A stretch of 64,000 nucleotides of DNA from Streptomyces sp. NBC_01478 (lineage in GTDB: Bacteria > Actinomycetota > Actinomycetes > Streptomycetales > Streptomycetaceae). Below the pieces are notes generated by a model. It was not told the origin of the DNA and searched no databases. It saw only the letters and a program-made list of their open reading frames with translations. The number at the start of each line of letters is the position of its first letter. Within the stretch, counting starts at the first letter, position 1. Shown piece by piece: positions 17,330-26,930 of the stretch. The stretch is taken from the NCBI RefSeq assembly GCF_036227225.1, contig NZ_CP109444.1, positions 9,343,501 to 9,407,500 on the forward strand. Direction: 5' to 3'. Both the position numbers and the translations under genes were made by a program.

Positions 17330-19901
17330 ACGGCGAGTCGGAGGCGGGCGGCGTAGGCGGTGGGTCGGCTGCGGGCGGCCGCGGATCGGTCCTGAACGCG
17401 AGCCGCCCGTCCGTCACGTCCACCGTCACCCGGCCGCCCTCCGTGATCCGGCCGTCCAGGAGCAGCCGGGAGAGCTGGTTGTCGACCTCGCGCTGGATGG
17501 TGCGGCGCAGCGGCCGGGCGCCGTACTCGGGCTGGTAGCCCTGGCGGGAGAGCCAGTCGACGGCCGGGTCCGTGAACGCGACCGTGATGCCCTGCGCGTG
17601 CAGGAGACGGCGGGTGTGTTCCAGCAACAGCTCGGTGATCAGGCGGAGTTGCTCGGCGGTGAGCTGACGGAAGACGACGATCTCGTCGATGCGGTTGAGG
17701 AACTCGGGGCGGAAGTGCTCGCGCAGCGGGCGCAGGATCTGTTCGCGCCGGGCCTCCTCGTCCGCGTCGGCGCCGCCGGGCCCGAAGCCGATACCGGCGC
17801 CGCGCCGGGTGATCGCCTCGGAACCGAGGTTGCTGGTCATCACGATCACCGTGTTGGTGAAGTCGACCGTGCGGCCCTGGGAGTCGGTCAACCGGCCGTC
17901 GTCCAGCACCTGGAGCAGGATGTTGAACACGTCCGGGTGCGCCTTCTCGACCTCGTCGAGGAGAAGGAGCGAGTAGGGGTGGCGGCGTACGGCCTCGGTG
18001 AGTTGGCCCGCCTCCTCGTGGCCGACGTAGCCGGGCGGGGCGCCGACCAGCCGGCTGACCGTGTGCCGTTCCTGGTACTCACTCATGTCCAGGCGGACCA
18101 TCCGGTCCTCGCTGCCGAACAGGGCCTCGGCCAGCGCCCGGGCAAGTTCCGTCTTCCCGACGCCGGTCGGTCCCAGGAACAGGAAGCTGCCGATCGGCCG
18201 GTCCGGGCTCGCCAACCCGGCGCGCGAGCGCAGCACCGCGTCCGACACGACCCGCACGGCCTCGTCCTGGCCGACGACCCGCCGGTGCAGATGCTCCTCA
18301 AGACCGAGCAACCGGTCCTTCTCCTCCGCCGTGAGACTGCTCACCGGGATACCGGTCTGCCGCGACACCACCTCGGCGATCGCCTCACCGGTGACCCCCA
18401 GATTCTGTCCTTCGTCGCTCGTGTCCTCACCGTCGGCCTCCGCCAGCCGCAGCTTCAACTCGGCGACCTGGTCCCGGAGTCGGGACGCCTTCTCGTAGTC
18501 CTCGTCGGCCGCCGCCTGGTCCTTGTCCCGGGCGAGCTGCTCCACCTCGCGCTCCAGGGCCCGTACGTCCGTGCCCTTCGTGCGCGCCCGCAGCCGAACG
18601 CGAGCGCCTGCCTGGTCGATCAGGTCGATCGCCTTGTCGGGCAGCCTGCGGTCGGCGAGGTAACGGTCGGACAGCTCCACGGCGGCCACCAACGCCTCGT
18701 CGGTGTACCGGACTTGGTGATGCGCCTCGTAGCGGTCGCGCAGTCCGCGCAGGATCTCGATCGCGTCCGCGACGGTCGGCTCGGGCACCAGGATCGGCTG
18801 GAAGCGGCGGGCCAGCGCCGCGTCCTTCTCGATCCGGCGGTACTCCTCCAGCGTCGTGGCGCCCACGATGTGCAACTCACCGCGCGCGAGGGCCGGTTTG
18901 AGGATGTTGCCGGCGTCCATCGAGCCGCCCTCGCCGCCACCGCCCGCGCCGACCACGGTGTGCAACTCGTCGATGAACACGATCAGTTCGTCCGAGTGCG
19001 CGCGGATCTCGCCCACGATGTTCGTCAGGCGCTCCTCGAAGTCGCCCCGGAAACGGGTGCCCGCGACCACGCCCGTCAGGTCGAGGGCGACCACGCGCCG
19101 CCCGGTCAGCACGTCCGGCACATCGCCGTCCGTGATGCGCTGCGCGAGCCCCTCCACGATCGCGGTCTTGCCGACTCCCGCGTCGCCGATCAGCACCGGG
19201 TTGTTCTTGCCGCGCCGGGACAGCACCTCGATGGTCTGCTCGATCTCCTCGTCGCGGCCGATCACCGGGTCGATACGGCCTTGCCGGGCCAGGTCGGTGA
19301 GATCGCGGCTGTACTTGTCGAGGGTGGGGGTGCCGGTGGGGCGGGGCTGGTCGGTGCGGGGGTGCGTGCCGTCCATGGGCTCGGGCGGCAGGCCCGTCGG
19401 AGCGTAGCGGGCCGCGTTCAGGATGTGGCCGGCGGCGGAGTCCGGGTTCGCGGCGAGTGCGCCGAGGACGTGCTCGGGGCCGATGTATCCGGTGCCGCCC
19501 GCCCTGGCCAGGTCGTGGGCGTCCAGGAGGGCGCGTTTGACGGCCGGGGTGAGGTTGAGGGACGTGCCCTCCGGGGGTTGGACCGGGCCTGAGTGCTCGT
19601 CGATCTCGGCGGCGAGGGAGTCCGGGTCCGCGCCGGCGCGGGTGAGGAGGTCGCGGGTCGGCTCCGCGGACAGGGCGGCGCGGAGCAGGTGCTGGGTGTC
19701 GAGGTCGTGGCTGCCGTGTTCCGCGGCGTACTGGGCGGCGCCTCGGACGAGGTCCCTGGCCGGTTGGCTGAGCAGGCGGCCTATGTCTATCTGGCGTGGG
19801 CGGGCGGCTCCGCCAGGGGCTCCGCCCGCGGCTCCGCCGAAGAACCGGGCCAGGAAGTCGCCGAGGGGGTCGTTTTCGGGGTCTGCGTAGCCGCTGGTCA
19901 T
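17313..19901 (-). CDS. ClpC-like AAA+ protease ATPase
   Basis: 862 residues from ATG 19901; the frame is open further upstream without a ribosome site. The first ~40 residues are Gly/Ala-rich, followed by a double Clp N-domain ([20 protein letters not shown]). AAA1 has Walker A GDAGVGKT near residue 237 and FIDELHT. A short linker carries a UVR-like motif, [13 protein letters not shown], as in ClpC. AAA2 has [14 protein letters not shown] near residue 575 and [14 protein letters not shown], then GIGFGPGG, an IGF-type loop that in ClpA/ClpC docks on ClpP. It therefore probably unfolds proteins for ClpP. It is an additional paralogue rather than the canonical clpC, judging by the glycine-rich start and context. 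No CtsR or ClgR site was seen. Confidence 0.9.
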   Translation of the reverse strand: MTSGYADPENDPLGDFLARFFGGAAGGAPGGAARPRQIDIGRLLSQPARDLVRGAAQYAAEHGSHDLDTQHLLRAALSAEPTRDLLTRAGADPDSLAAEIDEHSGPVQPPEGTSLNLTPAVKRALLDAHDLARAGGTGYIGPEHVLGALAANPDSAAGHILNAARYAPTGLPPEPMDGTHPRTDQPRPTGTPTLDKYSRDLTDLARQGRIDPVIGRDEEIEQTIEVLSRRGKNNPVLIGDAGVGKTAIVEGLAQRITDGDVPDVLTGRRVVALDLTGVVAGTRFRGDFEERLTNIVGEIRAHSDELIVFIDELHTVVGAGGGGEGGSMDAGNILKPALARGELHIVGATTLEEYRRIEKDAALARRFQPILVPEPTVADAIEILRGLRDRYEAHHQVRYTDEALVAAVELSDRYLADRRLPDKAIDLIDQAGARVRLRARTKGTDVRALEREVEQLARDKDQAAADEDYEKASRLRDQVAELKLRLAEADGEDTSDEGQNLGVTGEAIAEVVSRQTGIPVSSLTAEEKDRLLGLEEHLHRRVVGQDEAVRVVSDAVLRSRAGLASPDRPIGSFLFLGPTGVGKTELARALAEALFGSEDRMVRLDMSEYQERHTVSRLVGAPPGYVGHEEAGQLTEAVRRHPYSLLLLDEVEKAHPDVFNILLQVLDDGRLTDSQGRTVDFTNTVIVMTSNLGSEAITRRGAGIGFGPGGADADEEARREQILRPLREHFRPEFLNRIDEIVVFRQLTAEQLRLITELLLEHTRRLLHAQGITVAFTDPAVDWLSRQGYQPEYGARPLRRTIQREVDNQLSRLLLDGRITEGGRVTVDVTDGRLAFRTDPRPPAADPPPTPPASDSPSTAPD

Positions 19902-20020
19902 CAATCCACCATGGCACGGGTCACTGCGTGGGGCATGTGCGGGTTTGGGTACGTTTGTGGCTGCGGGTGCGTTGTGGCAGGTCGCGCCCACGCGGTGGAG
20001 CCGCACGCCGACGCAGCCCC

Positions 20021-20038
20021 GCGCCCCTGAAGGGGCGC
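20021..20038 (-). terminator. Short hairpin after map, within a dispersed Streptomyces repeat
   Basis: GCGCCCCT (20021-20028) and AGGGGCGC (20031-20038) form a tight hairpin just after the map stop codon. The surrounding GCCCCGCGCCCC matches the repeats near 23005 and 27941. Confidence 0.55.
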
Positions 20039-20044
20039 TCCCCC

Positions 20045-20815
20045 TTACCGGCGTTCAGTCAGGACCCGGGGTCCTGCCTCCGTGATCGCCACCGTGTGTT
20101 CCACGTGGGCCGCCCTGGAGCCGTCGTTCGTCTTGAGGGTCCAGCCGTCCTTCGCCGCGTGGTAGTCGTCCCGGCCGCCCGCGATCAGCATCGGCTCGAT
20201 CGCGATGACCATGCCCTGGCGGAGAGGAAGGCCTCGGCCGGGGCGGCCCTCGTTCGGGACTCCCGGGTCCTCGTGCATCTGGCGGCCGATGCCGTGGCCG
20301 CCGAAGTCCTCCATGATGCCGTAGCCGGCCGTGCGGCACACCGTGCCGATCGCGTGCGCGATGTCGCCGATGCGGTTGCCGACCACGGCCGCCTCGATGC
20401 CCGCCGCGAGAGCGCGCTCGGCGGTGTCGATCAGGCGGACGTCGGCGGGGCGCGGCTCGCCGACGATGAAGCTGATGGCCGAGTCGCCGGCCCAGCCGCC
20501 CAGCTTCGCGCCGAAGTCGATCGAGACGAGGTCGCCGTCGCGCAGGCGGTAGCCGTCCGGGATGCCGTGCACGATCGCGTCGTTCACGGAGGCGCAGATG
20601 ACCGCGGGGAACGCGGTGGGCGCGAAGGCGGGGCGGTAGCCGAGGAAGGGGGAACTCGCGCCGGCCGCGCGCAGTACGTCGTGCGCCAACTCGTCCAGTT
20701 CCAGCAGGGATACGCCCACGTCGGCGGCCTCCCGCACGGCCGTGAGGGCGCGGGCCACGACCTGGCCCGCCTCGTACATCGCATCGATAGACGTGTCCGT
20801 CTTCAGTTCCACCAT
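20045..20815 (-). CDS. map: Methionine aminopeptidase, type I
   Basis: 256 residues. It removes the N-terminal Met from new proteins. The five metal ligands are visible: Asp in SIDFGAKLGG, Asp in AGDSAISF, His in GGHGIGRQMHEDP, Glu in IAIEPMLIAGG and Glu in AHVEHTVAITE. The catalytic His is in NDAIVHGIPDG. The gene is transcribed away from a small XRE regulator across a 32-base gap with a palindrome. This arrangement suggests a regulated, non-housekeeping MetAP paralogue. A TATAGT box 7 bases before the ATG suggests a leaderless message. Confidence 0.94.
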   Translation of the reverse strand: MVELKTDTSIDAMYEAGQVVARALTAVREAADVGVSLLELDELAHDVLRAAGASSPFLGYRPAFAPTAFPAVICASVNDAIVHGIPDGYRLRDGDLVSIDFGAKLGGWAGDSAISFIVGEPRPADVRLIDTAERALAAGIEAAVVGNRIGDIAHAIGTVCRTAGYGIMEDFGGHGIGRQMHEDPGVPNEGRPGRGLPLRQGMVIAIEPMLIAGGRDDYHAAKDGWTLKTNDGSRAAHVEHTVAITEAGPRVLTERR

Positions 20816-20847
20816 GCCAATTACTATACCGGTATTAGAATGACGGC
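20816..20847. promoter_or_regulatory. Divergent promoters overlapping the palindrome ATACCGGTAT
   Basis: The 10-base perfect palindrome ATACCGGTAT (20826-20835) occupies the centre of the 32-base gap. TATAGT on the minus strand lies 7 bases before the map ATG. TAGAAT on the plus strand (20837-20842) lies about 5-6 bases before the XRE ATG. Both messages would be leaderless, and one bound regulator would cover both -10 boxes. Confidence 0.6.
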
Positions 20848-21099
20848 ATGGTACGCACCCCTCTCACCCCCGAAGAGCGCGAACGCGGCGAACGACTCGG
20901 CCGGCTGCTCCGCGAGGCCCGCGGTGGCCGCAGCATGACGGACGTGGCGGCGCACGCGGGCATCTCGCCGGAGACCCTCCGGAAGATCGAGACGGGCCGG
21001 GCGCCGACACCCGCCTTTTTCACCGTCGCCGCCCTCGCCGACGCCCTCGGCCTCTCCATGGACCAACTCGTGGTCAGGTGTGCGCCGTTGGCGGCCTGA
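20848..21099 (+). CDS. Small XRE-family DNA-binding regulator
   Basis: 83 residues, essentially one helix-turn-helix domain. Helix 2-turn-helix 3 reads MTDVAAHAGISPETLRKIETG (about residues 31-51), followed by AALADALGLSMDQL. There is no effector domain. It is divergent from map and probably binds the ATACCGGTAT palindrome between them, controlling itself and map. The message appears leaderless. It belongs to the HTH_3 class; the signal it responds to is unknown. Confidence 0.85.
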   Translation: MVRTPLTPEERERGERLGRLLREARGGRSMTDVAAHAGISPETLRKIETGRAPTPAFFTVAALADALGLSMDQLVVRCAPLAA

Positions 21100-21266
21100 A
21101 TCGGACGCCTGATGTGGCGGATACGGCATGAACCCGGCGGGCGCACAGCGGGGAGGCGTAGGCTCCCAGACCTCTGCGCCCGGCTCGAAAAGCTTCCGTA
21201 GCCGCGTCGTAACACAAATGGTGTTTTCTACGGATCGGAGCATTCCGGTCTGGCGGGAGTTGGAGC

Positions 21267-22943
21267 ATGGCTGTGGATCAACTCCCCGGACAGGTGCGGG
21301 AGTTCGCGAACTACCTCGACGGTCTCCTGGCGCGCCTGGACCAGGGCGGCGGCTGGTGCGGGGTGTTCTGGCAGCGCGATCCCGATGGCATGCAAGCCTG
21401 TCTCGGCGGCCGTGAGATACCGCCCTGGGACGTGGTCGAGGCCCTCCTCCAGGACCTCGCGGCGGAGTACGGCCACGGTGTCGCGACCCAGGAGGGGGAG
21501 CGGGCCCGCGCCCTGCACGCGGCGGCGCTCGCCGCGTTCGACGCCCGTCCCGGCAGCCGGGACGCCCTCGGTGACCGGCTCGACGTGATGCTCCGCGAGC
21601 AGAAGTACGCGGCCGAACGGCAGGCGGAACTGGGCCGGTTGCTCAACGTCGCCGGGACCCGGGAAGAGGCCGACGCCCTCCGCCTCGACCTCGCCTGGGC
21701 CCACGACGACCACGAACGCGCCACCGCCCGCTGCGCCGAACTCCGCGCCCGCATCGAGCAGTTGGACAACTTCGCCCACCTCCGGGGCAGTCGGGGCGTC
21801 CACCGCGACCGGCACGGCAATGTGTTCCGCGTCGACGACATGCCCCAGGACCGGGACAACTCGGCCTACGACCAGAGCAACGCCGCCTACGACCGGAACG
21901 CCGCCCCGCACCGGCTGCCCCGCCAGCGCGACACCGAGCAGATGCCCGGTACCACCGGACCGCAGGGCGGCTACGGCAGTGCCGACGGGGTGGTGGGGGC
22001 GCGCCGGGACGGCCGAGTGCCGGACGCCCGCCGCGGCTACGAGGAATTCGAGCGCGCGAACCCCGGCTACGCCAACCCGGACCCCGCGCCCGATTTCGAC
22101 AGCCCGGAACCCATGGCGAGCGGCTTCACCGACCCCGACGCCGCCTCCGCGGCCGAGCTGCCCGACCAGGCCGAGGCCGAGACCGAGGCGGCCGCCCCCG
22201 CCCCCAAGCAGCGCAAGCGCCGCCGGGGCAGCGCCCGCTTCGCCGGCCTGGCCGAGGACGACACCGCCACCACCCCGGCCCCGGACCCCGCAGCCGCCGT
22301 ACCGGAACTCCCCGCGCCCGCGCCCACCACCCGCCGCACCCCGCGCGGAGCCCGCTTCGCCGGGGCCGCCCGGCCGGTCGAGCGGGAGCAGCCGAAGCGG
22401 GAGCCCCTGGACGCGGAGGCGCGGCAGAGCACCGTGGAGGCCGTTCGGCGGCTCGTGGGGCTGCGGCGCGAGGGCCGTAGCGGCGAGGCGCACGCACTGC
22501 TCGTCGAGGCCGCGTACTGGCCCGCCGCGCGCTTCCCGCTGCTCGCGGCCGAGCTGCAGCGGGCCGGCCTCGGCGCGGACTGGGCGACGCTCCTGTGGGA
22601 GGCCGCCTCGCTGCCCGCCGACCGGCTGGTCGGCGCGGCGGACGCGCTGGTCGCGGCCGGCCGTACGGCGGACGGCGAGCAGATCCTGCGGCAGGGCGTG
22701 GCCCGCCCCGCCGCCGAGATAGGCGAGGCCGTGCTCGCGCTGGCCGCGGAGGGGCGCCGCCGGGAGATCCGTGCCCTGTTCGACGCGTACGTCCGCGTCC
22801 GCACCCCCGAAGAAGCCGCCCGCAGTGTTGCCGCCGACCCGCAGCAGCTCGTTCCGCTCCTGCTGGAGGCCGCCCAGGGTGCCTCCGACGAATGCCACTG
22901 GGACCTGGTCCACGCCCTGCGAGTGGCGGGCTTCAGCGCGTGA
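21267..22943 (+). CDS. Large Ala/Pro-rich hypothetical protein
   Basis: 558 residues from ATG 21267, with GGAG just upstream. Residues 1-175 are helical and probably folded: VREFANYLDGLLARLDQGGG, WCGVFWQRDPDGMQACLGGR, then a coiled-coil-like stretch rich in Glu, Arg and Leu. Residues ~175-385 are disordered, with Tyr/Asp-rich and Pro-rich parts and several arginine clusters (RKRRRGSARFAG, RGARFAG). The C-terminal ~170 residues form an Ala-rich helical repeat region (SGEAHALLVEAAYWPAARFP, GLGADWATLLWEAASLPADR) resembling TPR-like helical hairpins. No enzyme motif is seen. The layout suggests a scaffold protein. Confidence 0.8.
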   Translation: MAVDQLPGQVREFANYLDGLLARLDQGGGWCGVFWQRDPDGMQACLGGREIPPWDVVEALLQDLAAEYGHGVATQEGERARALHAAALAAFDARPGSRDALGDRLDVMLREQKYAAERQAELGRLLNVAGTREEADALRLDLAWAHDDHERATARCAELRARIEQLDNFAHLRGSRGVHRDRHGNVFRVDDMPQDRDNSAYDQSNAAYDRNAAPHRLPRQRDTEQMPGTTGPQGGYGSADGVVGARRDGRVPDARRGYEEFERANPGYANPDPAPDFDSPEPMASGFTDPDAASAAELPDQAEAETEAAAPAPKQRKRRRGSARFAGLAEDDTATTPAPDPAAAVPELPAPAPTTRRTPRGARFAGAARPVEREQPKREPLDAEARQSTVEAVRRLVGLRREGRSGEAHALLVEAAYWPAARFPLLAAELQRAGLGADWATLLWEAASLPADRLVGAADALVAAGRTADGEQILRQGVARPAAEIGEAVLALAAEGRRREIRALFDAYVRVRTPEEAARSVAADPQQLVPLLLEAAQGASDECHWDLVHALRVAGFSA

Positions 22944-22975
22944 GCGCTCCGCTGTCATGCGGTTCATTGGCCGCG

Positions 22976-23028
22976 CGCCGGTGGGGGCTGGGCGCGCAGT
23001 TCCCCGCGCCCCTTACGGGGCGCTGTAC
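22976..23028. repeat. Dispersed Streptomyces intergenic repeat with hairpin
   Basis: GGGCTGGGCGCGCAGTTCCC is followed by CGCGCCCCTTACGGGGCGC. GCGCCCC (23006-23012) pairs with GGGGCGC (23017-23023). Related copies are at 20015-20040 and 27941-28030. It may serve as the terminator for the gene ending at 22943. Confidence 0.7.
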
Positions 23029-23082
23029 TGCACGGAGCCCATCCGATCCGGCTACCCGGCCCAGCGGCTCACCCACCGGAGT

Positions 23083-23185
23083 GTGAAACGCGATCGACTC
23101 CGCGGGTTAACGACGATGGTCTTGGCAAGGCTCCTCGGGAGGCTTACGTTCATCCCTCTACGGCCTTTGTCTACGGGCGTAGAGG
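23083..23185 (+). promoter_or_regulatory. Leader of the first nitrilase gene: GTGAAAC box and inverted repeat
   Basis: GTGAAAC at 23083-23089 matches boxes before the second nitrilase gene (26927 and 26958). CCTCTACG (23155-23162) pairs with CGTAGAGG (23178-23185). An internal CTACG...CGTAG (23171-23182) would compete for the same right arm. A regulator site and a structured leader are inferred. Confidence 0.35.
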
Positions 23186-23214
23186 CTCTGACGTCCCCGT
23201 CGAAGGAGCAGCTC

Positions 23215-24057
23215 ATGGCCAACGTCGTACGCGCCGCTCTGGTCCAGGCCACCTGGACCGGTGACACCGACTCCATGGTGGCGAAACACGAGGAACACGC
23301 CCGCGAGGCGGCCCGCCAGGGCGCCAAGGTCATCGGGTTCCAGGAAGTGTTCAACGCCCCCTATTTCTGTCAGGTCCAGGAACCGGAGCACTACGACTGG
23401 GCCGAGCCGGTGCCCGACGGGCCGACCGTGCGTCGTATGCAACAGCTCGCGCGCGAGACCGGCATGGTGATCGTCGTCCCGGTCTTCGAGATCGAGCAGG
23501 ACGGCTTCTACTACAACACCGCGGCAGTGATCGACGCCGACGGCACCTTCCTCGGCAAGTACCGCAAGCACCACATCCCCCAGGTCAAGGGCTTCTGGGA
23601 GAAGTACTACTTCAGGCCGGGCAACGCCGGCTGGCCCGTCTTCGACACGGCCGTCGGCAAGATCGGCGTCTACATCTGCTACGACCGGCACTTCCCCGAG
23701 GGCTGGCGTCAACTCGGGCTCAACGGCGCCCAGTTGGTCTACAACCCGTCCGCCACCTCACGCGGCCTCTCCGCCTACCTCTGGCAGTTGGAACAGCCCG
23801 CCGCCGCCGTCGCCAACGAGTACTTCATCGCCGCCATCAACCGGGTGGGAGTGGAGGAGTACGGGGACAACGACTTCTACGGCACCTCGTACTTCGTCAA
23901 CCCACGCGGCCAGTTCGTCGGCGACGTCGCCAGCGACAAGGTCGAGGAACTCCTCGTCCGCGACCTCGACTTCGGCCTCATCGAAGAAGTACGACAGCAG
24001 TGGGCGTTCTACCGCGACCGCCGCCCCGACGCCTACGAAGGGCTGGTGCAGCCGTGA
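23215..24057 (+). CDS. Nitrilase-family N-carbamoyl-amide hydrolase (beta-ureidopropionase-like), copy 1
   Basis: 280 residues from ATG 23215, with AAGGAG upstream. The Glu-Lys-Cys triad is visible: Glu in GFQEVFNAPYF, Lys in KYRKHHIPQ, Cys in VYICYDRHFPEG. The family includes beta-ureidopropionase and N-carbamoylputrescine amidase, which release CO2 and ammonia from N-carbamoyl amines. With dihydropyrimidinase nearby, the third step of reductive pyrimidine breakdown is likely. It overlaps the aminotransferase start (GTGA). A close paralogue with the same length and motifs lies at 27086. Confidence 0.88.
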   Translation: MANVVRAALVQATWTGDTDSMVAKHEEHAREAARQGAKVIGFQEVFNAPYFCQVQEPEHYDWAEPVPDGPTVRRMQQLARETGMVIVVPVFEIEQDGFYYNTAAVIDADGTFLGKYRKHHIPQVKGFWEKYYFRPGNAGWPVFDTAVGKIGVYICYDRHFPEGWRQLGLNGAQLVYNPSATSRGLSAYLWQLEQPAAAVANEYFIAAINRVGVEEYGDNDFYGTSYFVNPRGQFVGDVASDKVEELLVRDLDFGLIEEVRQQWAFYRDRRPDAYEGLVQP

Positions 24058-25340
24058 CCAAGGACCTGCTGGGACGGCACAAGGCCGTGCTCCCGGACTG
24101 GCTCGCCCTCTACTACGAGGACCCGCTCGAAATCACGCACGGCGAGGGCCGGCACGTCTGGGACGCCGAGGGCAACAAGTACCTCGACTTCTTCGGCGGC
24201 ATCCTCACCACCATGACCGCGCACGCGCTCCCCGAGGTCACCAAGGCGGTCAGCGAGCAGGCCGGGCGGATCATCCACTCGTCCACGCTCTACCTCAACC
24301 GGCCGATGGTCGAACTCGCCGAGCGCGTCGCCCAGTTGTCCGGCATCCCCGACGCCCGCGTCTTCTTCACCACCTCGGGCACCGAGGCCAACGACACCGC
24401 GCTGATGCTCGCGACCTCGTACCGGCGCAGCAACCAGATCCTGGCCATGCGCAACAGCTACCACGGCCGCTCCTTCAGCTCGGTCGGCATCACCGGCAAC
24501 CGCGGCTGGTCCCCGACCTCGCTGTCCCCGCTCCAGACGCTGTACGTCCACGGGGGTGTCCGGACGCGCGGACCCTACGCGCACCTGAACGACGCCGAGT
24601 TCATCGCGGCCTGCGTGGACGACCTGAAGGACCTGCTCGGTCATGTCCGGCCGCCCGCCGCGCTCATCGCCGAACCCGTCCAGGGCGTCGGCGGGTTCAC
24701 CTCCCCGCCGGACGGTCTGTACGCGGCCTTCCGTGAAGTGCTGGCCGAGCAGGGCGTGTTGTGGATCGCCGACGAGGTGCAGACCGGCTGGGGCCGCACC
24801 GGCGACCACTTCTGGGGCTGGCAGGCCCACGCCGAGAACGGTCCGCCGGACATCCTCACCTTCGCCAAGGGCATCGGCAACGGCAGCTCGATCGGCGGTG
24901 TCGTCGCCCGCGCCGACATCATGAACTGCCTGGACTCCAACAGCATTTCGACCTTCGGCGGCACCCAGATCACCATGGCGGCCGGCCTCGCCAACCTCAC
25001 CTATCTGCTGGAGCACGACCTCCAGGGCAACGCCCGCCGCGTCGGCGGTCTCCTCATCGAGCGGCTGCGGGCCGTCGCCGCACAGCATCCCGGCGTACGG
25101 GAAGTGCGCGGGCGCGGGCTGATGATCGGCGTCGAGCTGGTGAAGCCGGGCACCGACGAAGCCGATCCGCAGGCAGCGGGCGCCGCACTGGAAGCGGCCC
25201 GTGCGGGCGGCCTGTTGATCGGCAAGGGCGGCGGGCACAACACCAGCGCCCTGCGCATCGCCCCGCCGCTGTCCCTGACCGTCGCGGAGGCCGAAGAGGG
25301 CGCCGCCATCCTCGAACAAGCTCTGCGGAGCACGCAGTAG
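24054..25340 (+). CDS. Class III pyridoxal-phosphate aminotransferase
   Basis: 428 residues from GTG 24054, overlapping the nitrilase stop. The fold-type I PLP pattern is SGTEANDTALMLA near residue 108, Tyr-His in NSYHGRSFSS, the Asp in LWIADEVQTGWGRTG, and the Schiff-base Lys in LTFAKGIGNG near residue 275. The closest described relatives are AGXT2-type alanine-glyoxylate and beta-aminoisobutyrate:pyruvate aminotransferases. In this cluster it would remove the amino group of beta-alanine or beta-aminoisobutyrate, the products of uracil and thymine breakdown. The PucR gene follows after 27 bases. Confidence 0.9.
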   Translation: MTKDLLGRHKAVLPDWLALYYEDPLEITHGEGRHVWDAEGNKYLDFFGGILTTMTAHALPEVTKAVSEQAGRIIHSSTLYLNRPMVELAERVAQLSGIPDARVFFTTSGTEANDTALMLATSYRRSNQILAMRNSYHGRSFSSVGITGNRGWSPTSLSPLQTLYVHGGVRTRGPYAHLNDAEFIAACVDDLKDLLGHVRPPAALIAEPVQGVGGFTSPPDGLYAAFREVLAEQGVLWIADEVQTGWGRTGDHFWGWQAHAENGPPDILTFAKGIGNGSSIGGVVARADIMNCLDSNSISTFGGTQITMAAGLANLTYLLEHDLQGNARRVGGLLIERLRAVAAQHPGVREVRGRGLMIGVELVKPGTDEADPQAAGAALEAARAGGLLIGKGGGHNTSALRIAPPLSLTVAEAEEGAAILEQALRSTQ

Positions 25341-25367
25341 TAGCGGTACGAGCAAGGGAACAGCGCT

Positions 25368-26930
25368 ATGGCCACCACCCTGGACACCCTGGAGCCCGCC
25401 CTGTCGGTGCGTCAGGTCCTCGGCCTGGAACGGGTCCTCGCCGGGGAACCCGAGGTGGTGGCCGGCGCGGGCCAACTCGACCGGCTCGTGCGCTGGGTGC
25501 ACGTCGCCGAGGCCGCCGACGTCGGCGTGATGCTCAGCGGCGGCGAGATGATCCTCACCACCGGCGTCCTGCTCGCCGGTGACGAGGGCGCCCAAGCCGA
25601 GTACATCCAGTCCCTGCACCGCGCGGAGGCGTCCGCCGTGGTCCTCGGTCTCGGCCGCGCGTTCCCCGCCCCGCCGGACGTGATGCGCCGCGCCGCCGAG
25701 CGCTGCGGGCTGCCCATGGTGGTGCTCCACCGCCCCTTCCCCTTCGCCGAGTTGACGGAAGAGGTCCAATCCCGGCTGGTACGGCGGAAGTTCGCCGCCG
25801 TCAGCCTCTCCGAGGCCGTACGGACCGCGCTCACCGGACTCATCACCGGCGGGGCCCCGCTGCAGAGCCTGCTCGACGAGATCGCCGCGCACAGCGCCTG
25901 CCCGGTCGTCGTCACCAACCTCGCCCACCGCGTCCTCGCCACGGCGGGGGAGCGGTCGGCGGTGGACGACGTGCTGCGCGACTGGGAGCGCATCGCCCGG
26001 CAGGCCGGCGGCAGCGAGGGCGACGGCTGGATCCGCGCCGAGCTGGGCGGACGCGGTGAGCGCTGGGGCCAGATCATGCTGTGCGGCTACCGCGGCGACA
26101 CCGCCACCGGACGCCTCCTCGCCGACCGCGCGGCCGAAGCCCTCGTCCTGCACCGCATGCTCGGCGGCTCCGCCCACACCTGGGAGGAACAGTCCGCCCA
26201 GAGCCTGCTCACCGACCTGGCGAGCGGCGTCGTACCGGCCCGCCAGCTCCTGCCCCGCGCCCGCGCGGCCGGACTCCCGGTCAACCGGCGCACTTTCGTA
26301 CCGATGGTCGTCCGCGACGGCGACACGGCCCAACTCGACCGGGTGCTACGGCTGTTGGGTCTCCCCGGACTCGTCGCGGAACTGGCCGACGGGGCCACCG
26401 CCGTGCTGCTCAGCCTGCCCCGGGACCAGGACGCGGACGCCCTCGCCGCGCACTTCGCGAGCCGACTGCGCACCGAGTCAGGGGCGTTGAAGGCGGTGGT
26501 GGCCGCCGCCGGGCAGCGCACCGTCTGGGACGACGTGCCCGCCGGACTGCGCGAGGCACAGCATGTCGCCGACGCCGTGGCCGACTCCAGCGACGCCCTC
26601 GACCTCCCCACCGTCGTACGCCTCAAGGACGTTCATCTGCGCGGCCTGATCCGACTGTTGCGGGACGACCCGCAGGTGCAGTCGTTCGCCGAGCGGGAGC
26701 TGGACGGGCTGCTGTGCGCGGCCGACGAGGACCTGCTCGCCGTACTGCGGACGTATCTGGCCACCGGCCGCAACAAGTCCCGCACCGCGCAGCTCCACCA
26801 CGTGTCGCGGCCCGCGCTGTACCGCCGGCTGGAGGCCATAGAGGGCCGGCTCGGGGTGGACCTCGACGATTTCGAGCAGGCCGCCTCGGTGCACATCGCG
26901 CTCCTCGCGCACGACGCGCAACAGGGGTGA
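25368..26930 (+). CDS. PucR-family transcriptional regulator
   Basis: 520 residues. The N-terminal purine-catabolism regulator domain (VRQVLGLERVLAGEPEVVAG, with MLSGGEMILTTGVLLAG) spans about residues 10-135. A middle sensory region follows, and a C-terminal PucR helix-turn-helix (TYLATGRNKSRTAQLHHVSR, then PALYRRLEAIEGRLGVDL) covers about residues 460-510. It probably controls the surrounding nucleobase catabolism genes. Direct repeats around GTGAAACATG and GTGACACCGTG directly after the gene are candidate binding sites. It may activate or repress; the sequence does not show which. Confidence 0.9.
   Translation: MATTLDTLEPALSVRQVLGLERVLAGEPEVVAGAGQLDRLVRWVHVAEAADVGVMLSGGEMILTTGVLLAGDEGAQAEYIQSLHRAEASAVVLGLGRAFPAPPDVMRRAAERCGLPMVVLHRPFPFAELTEEVQSRLVRRKFAAVSLSEAVRTALTGLITGGAPLQSLLDEIAAHSACPVVVTNLAHRVLATAGERSAVDDVLRDWERIARQAGGSEGDGWIRAELGGRGERWGQIMLCGYRGDTATGRLLADRAAEALVLHRMLGGSAHTWEEQSAQSLLTDLASGVVPARQLLPRARAAGLPVNRRTFVPMVVRDGDTAQLDRVLRLLGLPGLVAELADGATAVLLSLPRDQDADALAAHFASRLRTESGALKAVVAAAGQRTVWDDVPAGLREAQHVADAVADSSDALDLPTVVRLKDVHLRGLIRLLRDDPQVQSFAERELDGLLCAADEDLLAVLRTYLATGRNKSRTAQLHHVSRPALYRRLEAIEGRLGVDLDDFEQAASVHIALLAHDAQQG

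Noticed and set aside
23001..23028. CCCCGCGCCCC elements as a CRISPR-like or riboswitch structure
   Set aside because: They are short dispersed Streptomyces intergenic hairpins at three unrelated places, not an array with spacers.
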